Positions 54,214 to 64,000 of a stretch of 64,000 bases of DNA are shown piece after piece (position 1 is the stretch's first letter; the number at the start of each line of letters is the position of its first letter). Under the pieces are notes generated by a model. That model did not search any database and was not told where the DNA came from. It was given only the letters and a program-made list of their open reading frames with translations. The position numbers and the translations under genes are program-made. The DNA is from Acanthochromis polyacanthus (Eukaryota > Chordata > Actinopteri > Pomacentridae), in contig NC_067129.1 in the NCBI RefSeq assembly GCF_021347895.1, forward strand, positions 31,595,690 to 31,659,689. Reading direction: 5' to 3'.

Positions 54214-55895
54214 ACTCTAACTGCGTTGAAGCTCTAACCGTGTTGAAGCTCTAACATGTTGAAGCTCTAACATGTTGAAGCTCTAATGTGTTGAATGTTG
54301 AAGCTCTAATCGTGTTGAAGCTCTAATGTGTTGAAGCTCTAACTGTGTTGAAGCTCTAACGTGTTGAAGCTCTAACATGTTGAAGCTCTAACCATGTTGA
54401 AGCTCTCACGTGTTGAGGCTCTAAAGTGTTGAAGCTCTAACGTATTGAAGCTCTAACGTGTTGATGCTCTAACGTGTTGAAGCTCTAACGTGTTGAAGTT
54501 CTAACCGTGTTGAAGCTCTAACGTGTTGAAGCTCTAACCGTGTTGAAGCTCTAACGTGTTGAAGCTCTAACTGTGTTGAAGCTCTAACGTGTTAAAGCTC
54601 TAACGTGTTGAAGCTCTAACATGTTGAAGCTCTAATCGTGTTGAAGCTCTAACGTGTTGAGGCTCTAAAGTGTTGAAGCTCTAACGTATTGAAGCTCTAA
54701 CGTGTTGATGCTCTAACGTGTTGAAGCTCTAACGTGTTGAAGCTCTAACGTGTTGAAGCTCTAACGTGTTGAAGCTCTAACATGTTGAAGCTCTAATGTG
54801 TTGAAGCTCTAACCGTGTTGAAGCTCTAATGTGTTGAAGCTCTAACCATGTTGAAGCTCTAACCGTGTTGAAGCTCTAACATGTTGAAGCTCTAATGTGT
54901 TGAAGCTCTAATCGTGTTGAAGCTCTAACATGTTGAAGCTCTAACCATGTTGAAGCTCTAACCGTGTTGAAGCTCTAACATGTTGAAGCTCTAACCATGT
55001 TGAAGCTCTAACCGTGTTGAAGCTCTAACATGTTGAAGCTCTAACCGTGTTGAAGCTCTAAAGTGTTGAAGCTCTAAACGTGTTGAAGCTCTAACGCGTT
55101 GAATCTCTGAGTATGTTGAAGCTCTAACCGTGTTGAAGCTCTAAAGTGTTGAAGCTCTAAACGTGTTGAAGCTCTAACGCGTTGAATCTCTGAGTGTGTT
55201 GAAGCTCTAACCGTGTTGAAGCTCTAACGTGTTGAAGCTCTAACCATGTTGAAGCTCTAACGTGTTGAAGCTCTAACATGTTGAAGCTCTAACCATGTTG
55301 AAGCTCTAACGTGTTGAGGCTCTAAAGTCTTGAAGCTCTAACGTATTGAAGCTCTAACGTGTTGAAGCTCTAACGTGTTGAAGCTCTAACCATGTTGAAG
55401 CTCTAACATGTTGAAGCTCTAACCATGTTGAAGCTCTAACCATGTTGAAGCTCTGAGCGTGTTGAAGCTCTAACCGTGTTGAAGCTCTAATGTGTTGAAG
55501 CTTTAACATGTTGAAGCTCTAACATGCTGAAACTCTAACCATGTTGAAGCTCTAACCATGTTGAAGCTCTAATGTGTTGAAACTCTAACATGTTGAAGCT
55601 CTAAGCGTGTTGAAGCTCTGAGCGTGTTGAAGCTCTAACGTGTTGAAGCTCTGAGCGTGTTGAAGCTCTCACGTGTTGAAGCTCCAAGCGTGTTAAAGCT
55701 CTAAGCGTGTTGAAGCTCTGAGCGTGTTGAAACTCTAACATGTTGAAGCTCTAAGCGTGTTGAAGCTCTGAGCGTGTTGAAACTCTAACATGTTGAAGCT
55801 CTAAGCGTGTTGAAGCTCTAACATGTTGAAGCTCTAATGTGTTGAAGCTCTAACCATGTTGAAGCTCTAATGTATTGAAGCTCTAAGCGTGTTGT
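54214..55895 (+). repeat. 16-18-bp minisatellite (GTGTTGAAGCTCTAAC)
   Basis: About 95 units, mainly of 16 to 18 bp, read GTGTTGAAGCTCTAAC with an optional extra C/CC and G/A variation. Higher-order copies are clear. A segment with the variants GTTGAGGCTCTAAAG, GTATTGAAG and GTTGATGCTC occurs at about 54413, at about 54655 and in part at 55312. A 91-bp segment with AACGCGTTGAATCTCTGAG is tandemly doubled at about 55047 and 55138. The core GTTGAAGCTCTAAC is an imperfect palindrome around AGCT. Confidence 0.96.
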
Positions 55896-57480
55896 ATGTT
55901 TTCTATGTGTCGTCCCGTCTGCAGCCGAATCTTCATTCAAAGACTCCAGACAACAGAAGCTTCAAACAGACCAAACAGCCGAATGTTTCCTGAGGAGGAA
56001 AACCGAGCTTCAGTCTGCAGAGACTCAGACTGTCAGCCTGCAGCGTCCAAATACCCTCTGAATAATAATATAAACATGCAGCCTTCAGCTTCATGAAGAC
56101 GGAAATCTGTCTCACAAAGACGAAATAATAATCTGTAGTTACTGAGCACGATTTACCAGATGTATCTAAAGATTACGCTGCAGTCGGAGGTCGTTAGAGT
56201 CCACAGAAGTCTTTGTCTTAGTGAAGAAAATCTCATAAAAAACATAAAATAAAACAATAAAAAAGGTTAAAAAACATAAAAAACAGCGGAAAATGGTAAA
56301 AACACGAAACTGTGATAAAAACATGAAATATCTGCAAAAATATGTTTTAAGCTGATTTAAATACACTAGAATCGTATTATTTTACAACAAATAAACTGTA
56401 AAAGTAAACATTTTCAGTTTTGGCCTCTTTTTAGTTTGTTTTTGTTTTTATTTACATGTTAGTCAATGTTTGTGTGATTTTACTAAACATCTGTACTGGA
56501 AGAAAACAGAAAAAAATATGCTTCTATTTCACAAATATTTATTACATTCATTTTATAAAATACTATACTTTTTTTTTTTAAAAACTGCACCATTTTTCAA
56601 TCCTTAAAATATTTTTCCCCCTTAACTGAAAATATTTCTCACATGATTCCATCTTTTGCTGGTTTTGAAAAAAAAAAAAAACAGTGAAAAAAGAAGTAAA
56701 TAATGTGAAAAACTAAAACTAAAAACTAATAAATAAAGAACTGCAGTCTGGTTTAAAGTGTTCTAAATATCAGGCAGCTTTGCTATTTTATGCTTCTTTT
56801 TGTTTGTTTTTGCAGAAAATAGCTGAAATACGTAGAAAAGCTCCACCAAACAGGTCGTGCGTCTCAGGTTATTTATTGCAGATTTAAATTATTAAAGCAG
56901 AGTGATTCTAAAAGGGAAAGTCTCTATTTTAATATCATCATCATCTTCTTCATCTCCACGCGACGCCTCATCCTCCAGAATTATGAAATCATTTCACATC
57001 ATGACGAGGAAATCTGCTCCTTCTTCTTCTTCTGCTCTAAAAATAGGCGTCGCTGCTAAACGAGGCTCCGCTCGGTTATTTCTGCATCCGATCGCTGATG
57101 TGGGTTAACGCTCAGCTTCGATCTGCCCTCGTTTTTTTTTTTTTTTTTAATTCTTTGTGCTTCTGATTCCACTCATAAATATTCATGGTCCATCCCCCTC
57201 CGCCTGCTTCAGTGAAACCATTAAAATATGATGAAATCCTGCAGCTGGGATCAGGAGACACACGGACGATGATGCTGGTTGGAGAATCACAGGAAGACGC
57301 TTCGTTTTAACAATGCAGAATTCTCATAATTAATCATTAATAATTAATAATCATTATTTAACATTGTTTGATCCTGCACAGCTTCATGACTGAGCTTTAT
57401 TTGGGAAGCTTTAGGACTGAAAGTGGGTCAAAATAAATCTATCCTTTCTGAACCCCGAAACTCACCGGCAGCTTTGAACA
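55896..57480. other. Non-repetitive, AT-rich stretch
   Basis: About 1.6 kb with a T18 run near 57131. ATCATCATCTTCTTCATC and TCTTCTTCTTCTTC near 56934 and 57019 are short low-complexity tracts. Frames up to 68 codons exist and none is recognised. Confidence 0.5.
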
Positions 57481-58430
57481 GATAAAGGCATCGTGGACCA
57501 TTTTTTAAATCCTTAAAATACGTTAATTTTTCTTTAAAGTAACAGAAATCATCTTTAAAATAACAGCTGAAGACATTATGTACCATTTTTAAATGATTAA
57601 AATATTTTTTCCTTGAAATAAGCAGCGATCATCTGTACAATAAAAGTTTAAGAATTTATTTACCATTTTAAAATTATTGAAATAAATTTTTTAATTAACA
57701 GCAATTACTTTTAAAATAACAGTTAAAGACATTAGCATTATAAATGATTAAAATACAGAATTTTTCTTTAAATCAACAGCAAATATCGGTAAATTGACAG
57801 TTCAATCATTTATTTATCATTTTTAAATGATTAAAATATTTTTTCCTTTAAATAATCTGCAAATATCTGTAAAATAACAGTTAAACAATTTATTCATCAT
57901 TTTTAAATCCTAAAAACACATAAATTTTTCTTTAAATCAACAGCAGATATTTGTAAATTAACAGTTGAAGAATTCATTTACATTTTTTAAATGACTAAAA
58001 TACATAATTTCTCAGCAAATGTCTGTAAAAAAGTTAAATAATTTATTTACTATTTTTAAATAAGTAAAATACACATTCATTTTTCTTTAAATGAACAGCA
58101 AATATCTGTAAATTAACAGTTAGAGACATTATTTATCATTTTAAATTCTTAAAATACATAAAATAATACTATTTGCAGTTTTATTGTTTTAGTTTATTAT
58201 TGTTTTAGTTTTGTTTGTTTGTTTTTACTATCCAAATGTAATAATAATAATGATAACTATTATTTTTTCCCACAATTTTACAGATACTATGTGCAATTTA
58301 ACAAAATTGGAGAAATTTGTAAAAATAACAGTTAGAGAAGACATTTACCATTTAAACAGTTAAAGAAATTATCAACCATTTTTATCTTACATAACAGTAA
58401 ATATCAGTAAAATAGTGATATTGTTGTTGA
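57481..58430 (+). repeat. AT-rich degenerate minisatellite (AAATATCTGTAAAATAACAG)
   Basis: About nine or ten copies of a unit of about 90 to 100 bp. CATTTTTAAATGATTAAAAT is followed by TTTTTCTTTAAAT, then CAGCAAATATCTGTAAA and TAACAGTTAAAGA. Divergence is moderate. Single copies occur elsewhere, for example near 15260 and 52725. Confidence 0.8.
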
Positions 58431-58775
58431 TTTAAATCCAGTAAACACCACAGTCAAACATAAAAAACTTGTCCATGTCATGTTCACTGTTTACTGCTAC
58501 TGGAGCCTTTGTTGGACTGAAAACCAAACTTTCACTTTTTATCTCAGGTTTGTTTCACTAAAAACCACAAACTTCCACATATTTTGTTCTCGATGCAAAC
58601 TTCCAGGGGAGACGAACTCCAGAGTTCCACAACTAAACAACTCTGCAGCAGAAAATGACAAAACAAAACCACCAAAGGAGCTGGACGGACAGACGAGGAG
58701 TATTTTTAGGTTCCAGTGTCTCTGAACTCTAAATAAAACGTTCTTTGATGCTCTGATGCTGAGTCAGGAAGCAGC
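58431..58775. other. Non-repetitive stretch
   Basis: About 345 bp with no array. An 81-codon frame (58480-58725) has no family resemblance. Confidence 0.45.
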
Positions 58776-58965
58776 TAAACCTGGAACTGTACATCTGCTC
58801 TGAAACAAATAATACATGTGTAAAAATAAAACAACAACCTGGAACTGTACGTCTCACTCAAAGAAATAACATATATCTGTAAGAAAAAAAACAAAAACAA
58901 AAACAAAACTGGAACTGTACGTCTGCTCTGAAACAAATAATCTAAAAATATATATCTAAATAAAT
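58776..58965 (+). repeat. Three copies of a 65-bp repeat (CTGGAACTGTACGTCTGCTC)
   Basis: CTGGAACTGTAC(A/G)TCT begins at about 58781, 58839 and 58910. AAGAAATAA or GAAACAAATAA follows, then an A-rich tail. The middle tail has a CAAAAA run. Confidence 0.9.
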
Positions 58966-59039
58966 GAAAAAAAATAGAAATCTGGCAGCAATGGATGTAA
59001 AGACAAGAGATGTTTCCGGTAAAATTCAATGATAAATTT

Positions 59040-59740
59040 ACATTTTTAACATGAAATTATTCTTTTTTCTAATGTGTGGTTCCATCAGGAAAAATGTTCA
59101 GCTTTATTCAACGTGCCTTATTTTAAAAATTCACGAAAAATAAACCATTTACCCCAAACGGATCCTGTAAAAAGTAAAAATTCTACTCTTCTTAGTGCAA
59201 CAAAAAAAAGCCATGAATGACTCAACTGTGGCCAACAATCAGGAGGAAAAATTCATAGACTGAACTACAGGCAGTGTTTTTATTATCAAAAGGCTCTCTG
59301 TGGAGTTGATCACTAGTATTAGTGCAGATTACATAAAATGTCGCCTTTTACGTCACGTAAAATATGCAACATGAACCTCAAAACCTGCTAGTTGGTCTAA
59401 AAGGCATCTTTTCTTAAAACTAATCATGAAAATGACACCATTTATCAACTCAAGAAACTGTAAAAACCAAAAGAATAATCAGATTTTCGGCATTCTCACG
59501 GGACTTGAAGGTATCATGTTCCGTCAGGAAAAATATCCAACATTATTCCAACGTCTTATTCAGAAATTTGCCAAAAACAAACCATTTACACCAAATAAAT
59601 TCTGTAAAAAACAAAAAATTCTAAGCTCATCTGTGCAACCAGAAAACCATAAGTGACTCAACTGTGACCAACAGTCAAGACGTAAAAATTCAGAGAGTTT
59701 CAGGTGAACTGCAGGCAGTGTTTCCACAGAGGTTGTACCA
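59040..59740 (+). repeat. 440-bp-class repeat family, copies 1 and 2
   Basis: Both copies show CATCAGGAAAAAT or CGTCAGGAAAAATAT, ATTCCAACGT-like text, AAAAATAAACCATTTAC, ATTCTGTAAAAA, GACTCAACTGTG and CTGCAGGCAGTGTTT or CTACAGGCAGTGTTT in order, starting near 59080 and 59515. Confidence 0.8.
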
Positions 59741-60440
59741 ATGTGTTTATTTTACAGCTTTAATTTGTGTTTATCACGACATCTGCTCCTTTTATTCATC
59801 TTTTATCATTTATTTTCCTGCTTGGATGTCAAACAAACCTGCTGCTAACTTTAGCTCCACAAACTCGTCTCTCTGCAGCTGCAAAACACAAACCAGCTGA
59901 CAAAAACCCAGCATGAAGCAGGATGAAGAGGCTGCAAACGACACACCGCTGATGATGATGATGATGATGATGGTGATGATGATGTAACAGGAAGTTAGCA
60001 GCTTTGTGTTATATTTAGACCTGCAGACCGACACAGTCATTGTTTCGGCAGCGTGTTGAGAACACACGAACACATCGCAGCAAACGAAGGAAATGAAAGC
60101 GGCGGTGGCATCGGGGGGAGGAGGAGATTTAGAGGAAGCCGATGAGGATTTGGGGAGAATTAGAAACTGAAACTCGGAGCTAAAGAGGTCAGCGGAGGGG
60201 AGGAGGTGGAGTGTAAATACTGGAGAGCTGACAGGAGACCAAGGCAGACTTAGTGAGAATGAGATGCTAAATCTGCAGCACAAGTCAATTAGAAAATTAG
60301 CTCGTTTTACTGGTCGTCATTAGTTCAGCTCCGTTAGCAGCAGAGAAGATGTGGACGTTGGTAAAGTGCATCTTATTCACACTACAGATGTTAAAACTGC
60401 TGCTGGGGTTAAAATGCAAGTTATCTTTAAAAGAGCTGCC
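59741..60440. other. Interruption of the 440-bp family
   Basis: About 700 bp of different sequence contains a GAT microsatellite (59951-59984). A 157-codon minus-strand frame (59810-60283) reads through the GAT tract as an Ile/Thr-rich run. This inflates its length, so I do not call it a gene. Confidence 0.5.
59951..59984. repeat. (GAT)n microsatellite
   Basis: About eleven GAT units with one GGT interruption. Confidence 0.95.
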
Positions 60441-61309
60441 ACAATAAAAGCATTTACCAGAAGCAGAAACTCTAAAATAGAACTAATCAGCAGGTTTTCA
60501 TCTGTCCAACAGTCCTTGAAGGCATCATGTGTGAACAAAAATCCACATATTTATGGCAAAATCGCTTTATTCTAAATAATTCTTTAATAATTCACGAAAA
60601 ATGAACCATTTGTGCAAAACAGATTCTGTAAAAGCTAAAAATTCTGCCCTCCCTCATGTTTGACTCAGCTGTGACTCTCCAACTGTACTTGAACACATCA
60701 TGTGTGAAAAATTAACCAAACTACAGCATTAAATTGGGAAATTTCATCAAAATCACTTCAAATGCCTGATTTTTAAAACATTCACCAAAAAATAAACTAT
60801 TTGTGTAAAACTGATTTTGAAAAAAAAAAAAATCTGTGCTCCTTGATAAATGAAAAATGAATGCCCACTCAAAACATTCAGAGAGTTCTTTAAATAAATC
60901 GCTCAAATTACACCATTTATCAGAACCACAAACTGTAAAACAAACATTTTCAGCTTGAATGTATCGTGTGTGACGAAGTAAGGAAAATTATGAAATTTTA
61001 TTTCAAATGTTTTGTTCATAAATTTTCCAAAAAAATAACCATTTGCACCAAACAGTTTCTGTCAAAAATGAAAATTCTGCACTCCTATGCACAACTAAAA
61101 GCCATGGATGACTGAGCTGAGACTGACAAGCATGTAACAAAATTCTGAGTGTTCAGGTGAACTGCAGGCCGTGTTCCTCAGATATTTATGATGCAGCTTG
61201 ATCGTTTTAACCCTCTGAATCCCAAAACCTGTCAGTTGGTCTGAAATGCATCTGTTCATCAAAATAAGTCACCCAAATGATATCATTTATCAGACCAAGA
61301 AAAAGTAAA

Positions 61310-61387
<78 letters not shown>

Positions 61388-61700
61388 ACCTCAGTGCAAT
61401 AAAAGCCTGTTTTCAGAATGTTCAGCTTTCTGACAGCACTTGAACGTATCACATGACATGTAGTTCCATCAGGAAAAATATTCAACTATATTCCAAATAT
61501 CTCATTTAAAAATTTGCCAAAATAAACCACTAACACTAATAGATTCGGTAAAAAGCCAAAAATTCTAAGCTCATCGGTTCAACTAAAAGCCATGAATGAC
61601 TGAATTGTGACCAACGTTCAGGTGACAAAAATTCAGAGAGCTTTCAGGTGAACTGCAGGCACTGTTTCCACAGAGCAAAGAGGAAAATGAAAGATACTGG
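60441..61700 (+). repeat. 440-bp-class repeat family, further diverged copies
   Basis: The landmarks GACTCAGCTGTGACTC (60662), GCCATGGATGACTGAGCTG (61100) and GCCATGAATGACTGAATTGTG (61591) mark three more copies. Each has the CATTTG or CACTAA..CTGTAAAA section upstream. Only the copy near 61310 carries a long AT tract. Confidence 0.75.
61313..61384. repeat. (AT)n microsatellite
   Basis: About 36 AT units lie inside one copy of the 440-bp family, at the place where sister copies have only a few bases. Confidence 0.97.
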
Positions 61701-62150
61701 ATCACTAAAATAAACGCAGCATGGCTCAGAAACAGTGAACAGAGGAGCAAGTTGTTGGAAGATACATCCAGCATGGTGAAACATCTTTCTACAGCTGTAG
61801 AGAGAAAAAGTCTAAAGATGTAGAAGGAAGCATTTTTAAACGGACTCAAAATGTTTCCAAAATGGTTTCTGAAATGACCCAAAAAATTTGTCCAGAATGA
61901 CACGAACTCTCCTAAAATGAATCAAAAATGACCTAAATGTATTTAATTTTTTTAATGACTCACAAAATGCCTCAAAATGTGTCCAAAATGACGGAAAAAG
62001 TCTTTAAAATGTCTCAAAACCTGCTTTAAATGAGAGTAAAATAAAGCAAAGTGGATCAGTAAAATAAATGCAGCATGTCTCAGAGATACTGGAGATACAT
62101 CCAGCATGGTGAAACATCTTTCTACAACTGGTGTCTGCTGAGGCTGTAAA
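61701..62150 (+). repeat. Direct repeat of about 345 bp offset (CATCCAGCATGGTGAAACAT)
   Basis: GGATCA(C/G)TAAAATAAA(C/T)GCAGC and CATCCAGCATGGTGAAACAT then CTTTCTACA occur at about 61700-61795 and again at about 62050-62135. Between them is a loose run of AAAATG(A/T) phrases (61850-62040) like that at 53510-53700. Confidence 0.75.
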
Positions 62151-63689
62151 CATGGGAATAGTTAAATATCTGTCGTCTGTTTGCTCCTGTGTTGGCAGAG
62201 AACCTTTGTTGTTTTTGCTCCTTACATGAAGTTATCTTTATTTTACTCCGTCGTGACTCAGAGTTTGGTTTCCAGCTTGTTGTTCTGCGTGGAGTTTGAT
62301 CTGTTGTAACAGTTTCTAATTATAACAGGCTTTAGTCCACTCTGTTCATTCATGATTGTTTTAGCTTCAAAGAGAGAAAAACCTCACGACTCATCTGGGA
62401 TGTTATTTATAAAACGACACGTAACCGTCCTCAATAAGGCAGAAAAAAAAAAGATTCTGAAAAACTAAAAAGTCAACAATCAGTTTGAGTTTTAGTCAGC
62501 TGAACGTGTGATTAAAGGGGTGAAAACTGGGTTATTATGAAAAATAAAGTGGATATAATTATGAGATTTTACTGTGCAAAGGCTGGTTTTCCTGCCAACA
62601 ATTTGTTTTTGTGAAAGGTGTTCTGATTTTATTGGTGGAAATCCATTTTTAACAAAATTCTGTGAAATGCACAAGATTTGTAATATAAATCTACATGTAA
62701 AATTTATATTACACCTGATATTATGGAAAAACATCACAAGATTACTGCAATCTGTAACTGAATTATGAGCTTTACAAGAGCATTTTGATTGTTTTTAGTG
62801 ATTTTAAAACAAATTAATCCATTTTTTACAGTGTAAAGCCTGATTGTTTGTATCATAACATCATTTAAAAGCGTTTATTGGTAATTCTGTCATTTTTACA
62901 CATTAAATTAGACATTAAAAAGTAATAAATACACATTTTGTGAAAATTAAGGGTAGAAACTGTATTAACATTGGAAATAAATTGTTTTTCAATAAAATGG
63001 TTGTTTACAGTGTTTTTCGTGACCTGGTTGCTGGTATATTACAATATTTTCACATTGTTTGTCTTTTTAAATTACATTCTGCATCTTCCTTGAAATGCCC
63101 TCCAAGCCTCTGGTCTCTGACGAGTCTTCAGGTGTCCGTGGAGTCGGTTTGGAGGCTTTAATGGCCAAATTCTTGTTCCAGGCTCACGCTGGAAATCTTC
63201 TAAAACCTTCCACCCCTGGCTGAGAAGATTAGGTCGGGATTTCCTGGCTCTGCATCTTTGTGATTGTTCAGTTTTCTGTCCGGTGGGAACGGAATTTTAT
63301 TGTCTGTGCATGAAACACGTCTCAACCAGTTCTCGTCCACATGGACGCAGTTTTAAGAAGACTGGAGCTTACAGGAGATCCTGCTGGCTGTATTAACTGT
63401 CCACAAGCCTGCTCCCACCTAAAACCAGAGTCCACGTATTGTATCGCATTCTAAAGTAGAGGGACCGGCGGTGTGGTTTTTAAAGTAGGCCCCAGTCTCC
63501 TGAAATGTTTTTTCTCAGGAAATACGTGTCATTTAGCACTTTATCTTCGTTTTCACCACGGCTGCAGAGAACCTAAGAACATCTTGGTGAACTGAAATCA
63601 CATGCCGCTAAGAACACAACTTTTCACCAAACAGTCTTTAAAAATATTTCCAGGTATAAAATGCATTCATCACCTGTCAGTTCACTAAG
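62151..63689. other. Non-repetitive stretch
   Basis: About 1.5 kb with no array. The part after 63160 could be the eroded upstream portion of the Tc1-like element, but I cannot align it convincingly. Confidence 0.45.
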
Positions 63690-63835
63690 AAAAGCTTTCT
63701 GGAGGAAAGTTCTGAGGTCACATGGACAAAAATCTGATCAGAAACTGTTGGAGGAGAGAAGATGAGGCCTTTGAATCAAGAACACCAAACCTACCATCAA
63801 GCATGGAGGTGGCAGTATCATGCTCTGGAGCTTTC
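63690..63835 (+). pseudogene. Tc1-like transposase remnant, frameshifted
   Basis: Three pieces of a Tc1-type transposase appear in order but in different frames. KAFWRKVL is encoded from about 63691. CWRREDEAF lies near 63745-63772. KPTIKHGGGSIMLW lies near 63787-63828, followed by Ser where the family has Gly-Cys-Phe. The KHGGGS-MLWG region lies between the catalytic aspartates of these DDE/D enzymes, which cut and paste the transposon at TA sites. At least two frameshifts and an in-frame stop destroy it. Only this central part is recognisable. No inverted terminal repeat is visible before the window ends. Confidence 0.85.
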
Positions 63836-64000
63836 TAGAAGAACTTCTGGACTGGTTTCAGATTATATGTTTGACTGGTTTATGTTTGGGTTTCACTCTT
63901 GGTTCTCCTGGTTTTAAGTGATTTAAAGTTGGTTTAGGATATTATTTTACTCTGGATCTGGTCCTTGGAATGAAGGACTGGTTTCAAGACTGTCTAGGTC
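63836..64000. other. Window edge, unassigned
   Basis: About 165 bp of T/G-rich sequence with loosely repeated CTGGTTT and GGACTGG words. It may be the rest of the decayed Tc1-like copy or unique sequence. It is cut by the window end. Confidence 0.4.

Noticed and set aside
59810..60283. 157-codon minus-strand ORF
   Set aside because: It runs through the GAT microsatellite as an Ile/Thr stretch and otherwise has low-complexity composition with no known domain.

Overview
This window looks like a stretch of a teleost fish genome, probably intergenic or deep intronic. The evidence is a decayed Tc1-type transposase, a hAT element with a BED-finger fragment, Harbinger-like and mariner-like MITEs, widespread fish-type interspersed repeats, long AT and CA microsatellites and a very high load of minisatellites. 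I found no intact protein-coding gene, rRNA, tRNA or CRISPR array. No complete gene can be named. The only protein-family homology I can defend is transposon debris: a BED-finger fragment on the minus strand at 22216-22476 and a frameshifted Tc1-like transposase piece at about 63690-63835. One short unassigned reading frame at 2945-3118 with a hydrophobic N-terminus is noted as a weak candidate.

Layout, left part. Positions 1-2880 are arrays of a TGACTGAAAA family, with a clean 23-bp version at 1541-2680. A 44-bp-class repeat built on TTAATATCCAGG fills 3201-4640. About 9.0 kb of a pure 10-bp minisatellite follows (4787-13820, roughly 900 units) and contains the classical minisatellite core GGGCAGGANG. 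The TTAATATCCAGG repeat then resumes at 14061-14420, so the decamer array sits inside an older array. The TGACTGAAAA family returns at 15441-18960 and flips strand at a small palindrome at 17816-17836.

Middle part. At 21331-22900 an inverted-repeat element flanked by AT microsatellites has been invaded by a 945-bp hAT element with a perfect 8-bp target duplication. A satellite-like array with units of about 190 bp occupies 24441-28660 and carries a 494-bp Harbinger-like MITE. A family with units of about 510 bp spans 29940-32790 and contains a 78-bp mariner-like MITE. Other interspersed repeats lie at 33741-34400 and 35373-36130. A 41/42-bp minisatellite lies at 36991-37590. Reverse-oriented TGACTGAAAA arrays recur at 36420-36780, 39000-39440, 41891-42750 and 44151-45000, with one forward block at 42776-43395.

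Right part. Two copies of a long foldback sequence lie at 47820-48640, a CA-flanked duplicated element at 50487-51127, and a TAC/TAACCC array full of ACTAGT-centred palindromes at 51853-52700. A 16-18-bp minisatellite of about 95 units follows at 54214-55895. AT-rich degenerate repeats lie at 57481-58430 and a family with units of about 440 bp at 59040-61700. The Tc1 remnant is near the right edge.

The regions do not form an operon or pathway. What links them is layered repeat growth: tandem expansion, higher-order duplication inside arrays, strand inversion and transposon insertion into earlier arrays. Array limits are read by eye, so most boundaries are good only to a few tens of bases. Transposon ends with target duplications are exact.
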